Under the pieces are notes generated by a model. The model saw only the letters and a program-made list of their open reading frames with translations, ran no database searches and was not told where the DNA came from. Positions 47,385 to 58,300 of a DNA stretch of 64,000 bases are shown in pieces; position 1 is the first letter of the stretch; each line of letters opens with the position of its first letter. Position numbers and translations under genes: made by a program. Location: assembly GCA_032629725.1 (NCBI GenBank), contig JAFEVB010000012.1, positions 1-64,000 of the forward strand. The letters run 5' to 3'. Source of the DNA: Gremmenia infestans. Its lineage: Eukaryota; Ascomycota; Leotiomycetes; Helotiales; Hamatocanthoscyphaceae.

Positions 47385-49679
47385 ATGTCCAACCCCGATC
47401 CCATGACTCCAGACACACGACGACACAAAACATTCACAGCGGAAGATGAGCAGTCAGCGCAATGGAACTCCCAGCTGGTGAATCGGCGTGGTGCAGAAGG
47501 AAATGCAGGCATCTCCATATCCTCTATACCTGAAGCAATCCCCTCATTAGCAACCTCAATCTTTCAATCGAACACGATAGCACCGTCGCCACCACCGACA
47601 ACGTCCTCTTCTGCGAATAATACGAGTCTTACTCCTCTAAATACTACCCCCCGTCTCGAAAGTCGCAGCCAGACCTCCAGTCCATTGAGCGCGGGCCTGC
47701 GAATTCAAACCGACGTGATTCCCAACCCCAACTATACAGTGACGGCAGCAAGTGCCGACAATACTGGGCGGATGTCGACCGAATTGAGACGGAAGCCCTC
47801 GAGTTCTGCGAGTATTCCCATAAAGCCTATTGCGCGGACACCGAGTATCAAGAATATATTGGCAGGCAGCGTGGGAAGCATCTCGAACTTCGGCTCTGCC
47901 CCGAACTCTGCCTTTTCGTCTCCCATGTTAAGTGCCATGGCAGACGTTACCCCTCTACCTTCACCACTTATGACCGGCGATTCCCCTGGTCCTTGGAGGA
48001 AGTTAGACGCCCGACCTCCCTCCAGCGACCTCATGGTTCCTATAAGCGCAAACTCGGCGCTGGTCACGGCGAATGGCGAGTCTGTATCTCAAGCTATAGC
48101 AAATCAGTCGAAACGGCGCGCATATCAGGGACTGTTGAGCGGTGCCCCTGAGTCTGGTCAAAATGTGCACATGAACCAGCACAAGAATACCGAGGGACAT
48201 ACGAGGAACCGCAGTCTCAGCGAATATATTCCAGAAGCTACGCAGGTGCTCAAAACTCGGCATATTACAGTCTCTGGCTCGCATGTACCTGTTCTAGACC
48301 CCACTCCAGACTCGATATTGTCTTTAGATGGCCAGATGCGAAGGGAACCTCACCTTGCGGCGCAAAGAGGTCTTGCGCCTATTCCTCGGCCCCCCACCCC
48401 ACCTTCAAGTCGGACTGGAGGGGAAAGTAGTGATAGTGATTCTTCATTAACAACCGCAAGATTCCCTAAAGTGAACAAGAAGTCCCGCTACGAATATTTC
48501 GCGGCGTATACCCGGGATGACTCGAAAAAGAGGAAATGGCGGGCGGTAAAGGTTCTAGGGCAAGGCACATTCAGCATGGTGATGCTTGCGACAAGTCAAA
48601 TCCCGCAAGAAGACGATCGGATAGACGAAAATGATGTTTTTGGGCAAAAAATGGATGGTATAGATACCCCTGTCCCATCAGAACCCAAAATCGACCAGAA
48701 GAAACTTGTTGCGATTAAGATTTGTGAACATGGTCCTAAGGGTGGGGCCTCCGAAGAGCGCGTTGAGATGTCCTTGAAGCGGGAGTTGGAAATCATGAAA
48801 TCGATATCTCATCCTTCGCTAGTGCATCTCAAAGCCTGGAACATCGAAGAAACGCGCGCAATATTGGTGTTAAGTTATTGTCCAGGAGGCGACCTCTTTG
48901 AAGTCGCCAGCCAACACCGAGACCTGCTTGTGCCGGGGTTACTAAGGAGAATGTTTGCGGAACTTGTGGGAGCTGTTCAGTATTTACATGAGCGGCATAT
49001 TGTGCACCGGGATATCAAGCTCGAGAGTAGGTCCCCCCACCCCTGTTTCATCTTATTACGTGAGTGCAAGGTTTAATAAGCTTGGCTAGATGTCCTGGTC
49101 AACCTCCCACAACACGAAATATCCCGTCAACATGACTGGACTACATACCCTTATTCCATCATCACTCTCACAGATCTTGGTCTTTCCCGTCGGGTAGCTG
49201 ATGACGAGAAACTCACCACGCGCTGCGGATCCGATGATTATGCAGCCCCTGAAGTGATCATGGGCCAGCCATATGACGGCCGCGCTACGGATGCTTGGTC
49301 GCTCGGCGTCCTTCTATACGCTTTGTTAGAAAGCAGGTTACCATTCGACCCGAACCCAGGAATGTCCGAAGGACAAAAAATGCGTAGTCGCACGAGTCAC
49401 CGCATCGCCCGCGTGGAATGGTGTTGGATCGAATTCGCGGGCGACGAAGGAGACCATGAAGGTGATCCTGAGAAATTCAAGAAGAAGGATCTACTAGGCG
49501 CAATGATCGTCACCGAAGGTCTTCTGAAACGCGCGAGAAGTCGATGGACGATGGAGAAAGTCGCGCAGGAACCGTGGGTTAGAGATGGGATCGTGGTTGA
49601 GGGTGGCGTGAAGTTTCGCGAGGAGGACATTCCAGAGGAGGTCCTTGCGCATGATGAGGGTGTGTCGAGTTCGTTATAG
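47385..49679 (+). CDS. Serine/threonine protein kinase with long disordered N-terminus
   Basis: Exons 47385-49026 and 49090-49679 give 743 residues; a start at 47205 would add 60 residues. The 63-bp intron (GTAGGT-CTAG) splits the catalytic loop exactly at HRDIKLEN. About 390 Ser/Pro/Thr-rich residues come first. The kinase domain begins with GQGTFSMV at residue 392, then VAIKI, a catalytic HRDIKLEN with Asp543, and a metal-binding loop reading DLG instead of DFG. It continues with the CGSDDYAAPE activation segment and DAWSLGVLLYALL. An acidic insert separates VAIKI from the glycine loop. The overall plan resembles yeast Prr/Hal-type regulatory kinases, but the subfamily is not certain. It should be active, because all catalytic residues are present. 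Confidence 0.88.
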
Positions 49680-50184
49680 CACTTGCTTCCTTCCAGTCAC
49701 TGACACTAGGGACTTTGAGAGAAAGATTTGAGAGCAAAGACCTTTCTTTCGACCTCGTTCGTTCTCTACGCCCGGACTCCCCATTTAGCATCTACCTATG
49801 TTTTTTCATTCGTTGATTGCATAACCAGCCTTTCGTTTTCGTTTTCCCCTTTTACTATCGCTTTTCTTTTCTTTTGTCTTATCGGATGGGTACAGAACGT
49901 ATTATGATACGCGATACCACTTGGGAATTGAATTTTTGGCGTCATTCGTTTCTTGTAGAGGCCTTGTTAAAAAAGGGATAGTTGACTTGTTGAATTTGTG
50001 GGCTACAGGGGAGCAGGGAGGAGGGGGGTGGGGGGGAGGAAAGGGGGGTATGTTGGTCCTATGTTGTTTGTATATTATATGAAAAGAGGAAAATGAAAAC
50101 AAAAATTGGGGCGGTATAGATAGATAGGTAGATAGGGAAATGGGGGAGAGGGAATAGAAGAGTTGTGTATAAGAAGTCCTCTTG
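49680..50184. other. 3' region of the kinase gene
   Basis: Pyrimidine-rich sequence followed by a G-rich low-complexity stretch near 50.02 kb. No gene is visible. Confidence 0.5.
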
Positions 50185-50718
50185 GACGTGCTCAGCGAAT
50201 AAGACATGCTATCCTTCCAACTTGGATAGGAAGGTGGAGAGCTATCCACATCCCTCTACTCTAGTAATATATCTATATCTATCCTTCTTATCCTTCCAGG
50301 CTTGATTTGTAGTGGAGAGCATGCTAGCATTTATAGAAACTAGCAGGGAGTTAGCCTGCCACCTCTCTACTAGGTTAAAATTAGGAATATTGAAGTTAAT
50401 TAGTAGGGATAAGGAAGGCACTAGAGGCAAAAAAGGCGTGCAAATTGTAACTATTTTAACTTTAATTAAGACGATTACCCCTGTTTTTATCTAATTACCT
50501 TATTTAGCGTCTTTTAGTTTCTATCCTTCCACTCCACTTTTACTCTCCTATCTAGCGCTTTTTTGACTCTATTAAAAGCTTTCTAGCCCTGCTTTTACAG
50601 CTCTCTAGAAGTATATCTTCAACTTTCCACTCCTATCCTTCTATAGAAATAAGGCCTGACTTCTACTCTAGTGGTCAATTTTGTGGAAGGATAGGAAGGT
50701 AAAAACGCTGGACGTGCT
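50185..50718. mobile_element. hAT-like MITE with 8-bp target duplication
   Basis: The element spans 50193-50710 (518 bp) and is flanked by perfect copies of GACGTGCT at 50185-50192 and 50711-50718. It begins CAGCG and ends CGCTG. The arms share a further TATCCTTCCA block about 20 bp in. CAGCG-type ends with an 8-bp duplication are typical of hAT elements. It has no transposase frame, so it is non-autonomous. It lies between the kinase gene and the disrupted gene downstream. Confidence 0.82.
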
Positions 50719-51007
50719 TGGTGATGATTCATGTGTGTGAATTATCTGGCGGGTTGAGTTTTACTTGTACAGTACCTGAAAGATTCAAAGTCAAGGCTCT
50801 TTCATGCTGCATTGGAAATATCATCTATTTCTTCATTCCCTGTTTCGTCGCTCGGAATGTACATTCTAATCTCTTCTCAGACGCAATCAATCTTAAGTTG
50901 GTACTTGTCCATACCATACGTCCAACGTTAAGCGGTTTTGAAAACAAAACAGGTGCTTTCCAAACTTCCCAGTAGTCCTGACGCAGGTTGGATTCTCCTC
51001 GTCATTG
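50719..51007. other. Intergenic, 3' of the interrupted gene
   Basis: No supported gene. Confidence 0.4.
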
Positions 51008-53770
51008 TCATATTAACGGGAGAAAATCTGACATAATCTGCCGATCGTCATTGGTCTGCTGATCCGCCGGCCTGTGGTAGTTATAAGGATTCAGAGGATA
51101 TTGAGATGATGGTGCGGCTGTCGCGTCTGGAGCGTCTGCAACAGAAAGCTTCTTCCATTCTTCGCTAAAAACCTCCTTAATCTTCTTATAAGTCAGCACC
51201 CCCCCCTTTGGGCTACCCCCCCCTTTGGGCCACCTCGCTTAGCTACTACCTTTCTACTTTATAACCTTATAACTTTTTTATTCCTCTACTTCTATATAAT
51301 CGCCTGTACTATCAGATTCTATAACTATATTAGAGTCTTCCTCTTTAATTTCCCGGTCCTCTGCCTTAATCTAGGCCTCTTTTATAGCCTAGATATCTGT
51401 AAACTTTAAATTTAGACTAGTTTGCACCTAACGTCTTTTCTGCGGCTCTAACTGCTCTACCTAAGCTTCTAACTGCTTGATTTAAAGCTTTATATGCGCT
51501 AAATCATAGTCCTTTTTATCCTATCCTTTTACTATCTTTCTAAATAGCTGCTAACAGGTTAGAAGATCGGTTTCGCCTAATTAGGTAAGTGTTTTAGCTT
51601 ATAACTATATATCTTTTACTGCCCTAGGGGTCTTCTATAGAACCTATAATATACTCTTATTCTAGGTAAGCCCTGCTTCCTTCCCTATATCCTCTAGAGC
51701 TGCTAGCGCTAAGCTATTACTATTTTCTAGCAGTAAACGGCTTATAAGAAGCTTAGCTATATTAGAAGGCTATAAACTAGTAGCTTTCTACCCTGCCTTA
51801 ATATTCTAAGGAACTAGACTTTTTTCCTAGGCCTTTTTATAGCAATTTAAGAAGTTACGCTTTCTAATTAGGGTAGAATCCGTAAGGAGGCTTAAGTTGC
51901 TAAGCTTTTTCTAGTAAGCGCTCTTTAAGAGGGAGAATATTAATAAATCTAGTAGTTGCAATATATATAAAGTGTAGGGAGGTAGAAATAAGAGTTATAT
52001 CTTATGCTAGAAGCAAAGCTATATAAAATTAGTGGTTTTATAGCTCCTATAACTATTGCATATAAGTAGTCGTAGCTCCTATAGGTCCTATAGTGCTATA
52101 GAAAAGATAAAGACCTTTTATAGCTATTCTATAGCTATAGCATCTAAAGTCTAGCTGTTTTTAGTTGCAGTAAACTACTAGCCTTTATATAATTTAAGGC
52201 TAGTAGGAAACTACTGCTATTAGACCGTTTTTCCCTTAAATATAATAAGTGGACTAAGTGCTAGCCCTTTAGCACTAATATACTTAATAAAGGAGGTCTA
52301 GGCCTTAGATCTAGGCTGTTTCCGCTAAATAAAATATTGATTTATACTTCCTACTACTAATCTATTAGATCCCTAGCTTTCTATAATGCCTGCTTTATCT
52401 ATATTCTAGCGATTTACGGACTTAATAGCCTTAACTTCTAGAACCTCTAGTTTCTAGAACTATAGCTTAATTATATTAGTTATAGCCCTATTTATATAGG
52501 TAGAATTAATCCTAAATTGCTTCTTTATCTATAGAATAGGATTCCGCTTTAGGAAAGCTAGTATCTAGCGTTTTCCAAGTGTAGTAGTGTCTCCCTAGAT
52601 AGCTAGAAGCTGCTAGGCAAAATCCTTAATCTATATATATATAGGGCTTAATCCTAGGCTTTTCTGCACTAGAACCTAGTCTATTAAACGCTTTTCTTAG
52701 ACTAATAAAAGCTTCTACTAAGGTATTGCAGCTTCCTAACAGGATTTGTGGCTATAGAGACAGTTTTAAAGTGTAGTCCTTAGAACCCCCTAATCTAGAC
52801 TAGCGCGCTGTATAGAAATATTATTTGCGACTGTATTAAGTGCTTAAATAATATTATACTTTATATATGCGTGCTTTATAGTAAAAACAAGTTAGGTTTA
52901 AAATTTAAAGATATTTTATTAAGTGGTTATTAAATTATTAAATTATAAAGTAGAAGGCCTCTAAGTAGCGGTGAGCTAAGTGGGGTGGCCCAAAGGGGGG
53001 GGTGGCCCAAAGGGGGGGGTGCTGACTTAACAGGCGAAATCCCTACCGAACGCTAAGAACTCTTCATCTTCAGGGAGACCGTTGACCTGCACACTGCTAA
53101 ATCCGCCACCTTTTGCGGCACCCTAGCTGGAAGACCTTGGTCCACGAACACTGCCGCTTTGACATCTTGGAGCTCCTGGACGTAGGTGAATTCAGCGGGG
53201 AGCTCAGGGAGTCCTTTGTAGTAGCGTCGATGTGCCTGGTAGCAGTACAGTTTCACCTTTTCAAGGGTTGCGTTGCTGCTACTCATGAAGTATGCTTCCC
53301 GCCCTACGTCGTAGCGTCTTTGCAGGTTCAAGCGAGCTTGCGGCTGCGTTGGATCAATGGTAAATCTGGGGGTATAGACCTCGAGGCCTTTTGTCGCTCG
53401 AGATCTCATGTAGGCTGTTTCTTTTATCTCTCGAGCCTGGGAGAGATTCTACTGCTTGTCAGCCGTCAACGGGCTCTTCCACTAGTGCATGACAACCCAC
53501 AATCAAAACTGGCCCCCAGTCTCTAGACTCATCATCAAGCTGCCTAGCCCACATATTCTCAGTTTCTCGAAAGACCCATCCCGCGCGCTTCTTCTTCTCC
53601 AATCGTGAATCTATGAAATGGTTTACCGAACAAAACACGTTGAGCTTCTGGTTACCGTATGCCTCATCCCAGAGACTCTCGGCATATTCCTTTGCACAGT
53701 CGTAAGAAGAAGCTGGCGCTTCCGTAGTGGATCCGGTTGCGCCAGTAGGATCTTGATGAGCAACGGACAT
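51008..53770 (-). pseudogene. Gene of unknown function, split by a Fot1/pogo insertion
   Basis: On the minus strand exon A is 53501-53770 (MSVAHQDPTGATGS, 90 codons). A 64-bp intron (GTGGGT donor, CCCAG acceptor) joins it in frame to exon B, from 53436, whose frame stays open to 53053. A third part runs from about 53086 to 53028, is cut by the element at 51191-53027, and resumes at 51188 down to a stop at 51008. Removing the element and one TA restores an 80-codon frame across the junction (GRDFACYKKIKEVF). How exon B joins the third part is unresolved: a weak intron near 53.09-53.15 kb or a frameshift. I do not recognise the protein. It has no signal peptide or membrane segment. A transcript ending at 53053 could still make a shortened protein. 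Confidence 0.6.
51191..53027 (-). mobile_element. Fot1/pogo-family DNA transposon, RIP-degraded
   Basis: This 1837-bp element has AGTCAGC...GCTGACT ends and a TA duplication on each side, the Tc1/mariner-pogo rule. The inverted repeats are over 40 bp and contain an internal doubled block (a C-run then TTTGGGC). The minus strand holds the transposase remnant: stretches resembling the helix-turn-helix DNA-binding region, then a region matching the pogo catalytic core with ...LSPLIIFKGK... and ...SPLKERLLEKA.... Gln and Trp codons are largely TAG, so it is dead. Its AT bias stands out sharply from the genes around it. Confidence 0.85.
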
Positions 53771-55308
53771 CTTCGAAAGGAGCTATTCTGGCGTGGCTGG
53801 GAAACTGGACGAACAGATAGATGTTCTGAATTGTCTCGAGAATTTGAGGGTATAATTTAGCAAGTGCAGGCTGTAAGTAAGTGCTTTAGGAAAGCTTGAA
53901 GTATGACTGGTTTTGTATGCTCTCCTCAGAGCTTGCTTGCGAGTAAAACACTGCTTGATGTATTTCCCCAAACCTGCTACGAATTTCTGAGTCGCGCATG
54001 ATTTACATATCGGTGAATTTGCTGCATGTACGAGGTATTACCAGCAGTATCCACCGAGGTAGTCATTCGCTTCTGAATATTGTCATTCCATGAGTCTTTC
54101 GCACCGACATCTCAGTTTGTCCAACAAGCAAATAGAGAAACATGGATCTTGTCTAAAGCCCAGTGGTTGCCTCAATACACGCATCGTTGAAGCAATACGA
54201 AGGTAGCGTAGAACTCAGAACGTCTAATGCAAGTAGTGGCTTCCATAAGTCATTACTATGTATATAGTCATTTGAAGTATTAGCCAATCCCATCGAGGGA
54301 AAATTCGTTTCCCAAAATTTAGAAACCGTTGAGGGTACACAGGTAGGCTTGGGCTTGGCGGAGGTGGGAAGGTATGTCACACAGCCTTGCCAAAGCTATC
54401 TAGAAATCCACGATCCTTGTTCGTGCTATAACCTCACTATTTTTGACACATTGGAAGGCAATATCTTCATAAGGAGGGGTAGCCATCAATAAAACGGCAG
54501 ACCATATTTCTCCTTCGAGATATCTTGTAACTTATAACTTCGTATGACCACTTTCATATACTCAGCCCGACCTCGAGCACGCACGTGAACAACTCGAGGG
54601 TATATTGATCGAGGAGACGACGCACTTGAGGAGATGGAGAAGCTCATGAAGCGTCCGTCAGTCGTTGAAGGATAATTATGGTCTTTCTGTCTAGTCTTTG
54701 GCATATCATATATGCAGGGGAGGGTAGATTCGTTCGACTACTCGGCGCATGAGATCCATCCGTCATGTTCATCTGCTCAAACACTCCGAGTACAGTGTAA
54801 TTAGAATGCATTGATTCGCATCATGAAAGGTACGTGGCGGTACAACATTGCATTTTGATAACAATCTGTGAGGGCAGTGCTGCATATACATGTACTTGGA
54901 CCCAGCTGCTTGACCAGAAAAAACAGCAAAACGATGAGACACTTGTCCAGAACACAGCCTCTCTAGAGCCCAAATATAAAAAACGAAGTCCAAGCAATAT
55001 AGTAGCGCTAAATTCAAGTCACAACATATTCAATCGGGACAGTCCCTTCATAAAACGATGCTTCTATTGTGAGGTGCAGTATTTCTCACTGCGATGCGCT
55101 ATTGCATCAAGCGTATATATGCATGAACCATGAATTCAACTCTTCAGAATTCATAAATTGTGCAGTTCGCTATTTTGTATGGTGCGCCAAAAAACTCAAG
55201 CGTCAAGCCATCCTAACTCTCAGCCCCAACATCAATCAACCAACTCCTCAGCTCCCCCCAACATCAAAATCATGATATTCGTACGGTGTCTCAACATACG
55301 TCCAATAC
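53771..55308. other. Intergenic region, 1.5 kb
   Basis: Small frames at 54153-54380 and 54486-54704 (minus) and 54834-55133 (plus) have no recognised domain. I do not support a gene here. Confidence 0.4.
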
Positions 55309-58300
55309 TCAGCCCGTCTTCGATGCTGGTGCCAAACCCTCTCCCTCCTCGACATGGATTTCCGTGGCCGGTTCTTCGACTTCGTCAGTTTCATCAGCCC
55401 TGAAATCAAAATTTGTTGGTGAAAAGTCGTTCTTCGCATGGTGTACCAGCAACTCCCTGTGTAAGCCGATAGCGCCCAACTGTGCAGCTTCGTCAAGATC
55501 AGGAACCGGGCTTTGATCGACAAAGTCTTCATCTGGAATCGCGCTACTGAAGTCGTCCAGGCGCCCCTGTATCGAGTCCGCACTTGCCGAGGAATTATTT
55601 TGCACGACGTCGCTCGCAGCATCGTCAATATCGGAACCTGTACCAGAGACTATTTGGCCACCACGAGAATTGCCTGGCAAATTACCGAAGTTCCATGCTT
55701 GGCCGAGACCACTGGCTGGTAATTCTGAATGCAAGTCTGAACCTAGATGGTCGTATGGTCCAATATTGGTGTAATTGAACCCCGTATCCCCCATGTCAAC
55801 ACCTTCATCCTCGTCCTCAATGCTGTCTTGCAAGCCGTCGTTCATAACAGCATCGCTGACGAGTAGTGGGGCGGCCTCCTCATCGTTCTTTTCGTGGGCT
55901 TCATATGCAGGCAAGTTCTCAAGCGCCGACGGATTGACTGTCATACTATCCGTGCTAGCCGAACCAGGATTTGGTCGATGGTGAGTTGCTCCTACTCCTG
56001 TCAAGGGCCCCGACGACCCACGAAAGGTACTTCCGACGGGGCCTTGTTCTTCCCCCGACTCGGTGATATCATCTTCTCCGGATTCAGGGGGGTTGTCAAA
56101 GTCTTGAACAATCTGTTGGATTCTGGTCCCACCAAGCGGGACCTCAGATCGTCGTCGATAGAACAGTAGATAGGCACTCTGAGTAACAACGCGTGAGGGA
56201 TCCTTCGTCTTAGAGACAGACGAGTCTGATCATCATTAGCGCTAGCTCTCGAAGACATTCTAATAACTCACCATTGTATTCATACCACTCGCCATCGGTG
56301 TAATTCTTGGCGAATGCAGTGTAATGTCCGCCGCCAAGACCACCCCAATGATCGTCAACAGCAAACAAGTCATAGATTTCTTGCTTGCCTTCTTGTGTCT
56401 CAACCACGCGTGAACTTAGATCGAGGCCTTCTATCGGGAAGTCCACCATAACGTCGAGCTTGTCTCGTCGCCATCCACTCGAGCTGAACCGCTTCAGGTG
56501 CATGACCAGAACATCTGGAGTTTTCCAAAGTTCAAACTTTTTGCTCGCTCTTCGGTGTTCCTTACAACGAGGGCAATACCAGGTGTCCGCTTCCGAGAGA
56601 ATCTCCTCCTTGCCGAATTCATTCAGACAATCATCAAGAGTAATACCGTTCCTGCGTCGCTGTTCACGAGTTTTTCGTTTTGTTTCAAGAATTGGGTCCT
56701 CAAGAGGAGGCATATCCCTAACCAAATTACAGCCTCGGTCATCGTCTTCCCGTTTGCCGCCGTCGTATATTTGTGTATAAGCGTTTTCGTCCCAATCAAC
56801 GACGATGCCTTCACCGAGTCGTATGAGAGGACCCTCATCTGGGGTATCCTGCTCAAAAGCAGCACTGAGCTCGTGGAACTTCCGTGGCTGATTGCCCTTT
56901 TTTGAGTAAGTCTTGATGCTACGGGGGCGACGCTTCTTGGGACCTACTCTAGCCCCATGTTTTGGTGCTGCTGGTCGGACGGGAAGAGCCTAGTCTCCAG
57001 TCAGAAGGATGCTCACAAGGACATTCGAAGCACATAATGCTGCAATTAATCCCAATAAAAAAGGTATCAAAGTGTGCAGAACTAGAGAAAAATTGACTTA
57101 CTCTGGGTACTGTAGGTGCGGCTGCAAGTCTATCCTCTTCGCTTGATTCATCATTCATCCGTGTTTGTTCCGCATACCCACTGCCACCACGCTGAAAGCT
57201 ATCAGCTTCATCGCTATCCGATCCTGTGTGACCGTCTCCAAAGCTGTCCGAAGAGCCGTCGCGCATGTCACGAGGCTCCGGCGTTCTAGACGAAAGCGTA
57301 GGGTATGTCTTGTCTTCATCAACCGGGTTCCAGCCAGTTGGAATGGGCTCATTTGGGGTTGAGAAATACCCGAGGGTGAACAGATTTTGGAGTTCTGGCT
57401 CGAGGAATGACCCTGGAGCAAGGAACTTTGGTCGGCGGTTGTTAAATCTCTTGAGGGGAAACCTAAAATCAAGTCAGAGGGTTGTTGTACATTGCAAGTT
57501 GCTGGGGCCTTTATACAAGGACTTCTCTTTCTCAACTGGTTTTGTAAATTTGACGCTATTTTCTTTTGAATCAGGAACTCCATTGGTCCCCTTCATGGTC
57601 ACATCTACGAGTCCATCCTCGCCATCAATCGAAGTTGCCACGACTTTACTGTCACCAGAAGAGTCGGCATCGGAACCTGTGGTAAGGACAATATCTGGAT
57701 CAATACTGTCCGCGAGGCTGTCACTGGCTTCATCATCACTATGGAAGAGTGAATGGGAACTAAATGTCGCGACTTTCTCGAGAATCTTGCGCTTAATCAC
57801 ATCTTCGCTTCTAGCCTACATAAAGGTCAGCAAAGCAAAACGATGAGAATATCTTAGGCTCTTACCTCTTCAGGGGTAATCATGATGAAATGGGGAAAAT
57901 CTGAAAGAAGCCAAGGTTTCCTCCATTTCGCTCTTTCCGGGTTTGGTTTACGATGAAAGACGGGAACAAGCATCTTCTCCGCTGCAGGATCTTGCCAGCC
58001 AAGTGCATCTTCCTCATCCGAGTTATTGTGGCCGTAAGAGAGCACCATCGACTTCTTCTTCGGCTTAGATACAGCAGGCCAGTTGGTTGGCTTAGCTTCC
58101 AGTTCGTAGATAACGCATACGTCGTTGTTTTGAATTTCTTCAGAGGCGACAACGTTGTCGTCATGTATCTTGTAAAACTTGCCTTTAAATTCTTCCGCAA
58201 CGAACAATCTCTCGACTGGAATATCTACTCGTTTGCTGACAAATTGCTTCAGTGCTAAGATGCTACCTTGTTTGTCCATGTCGACGTGAATCTTGTGTGG

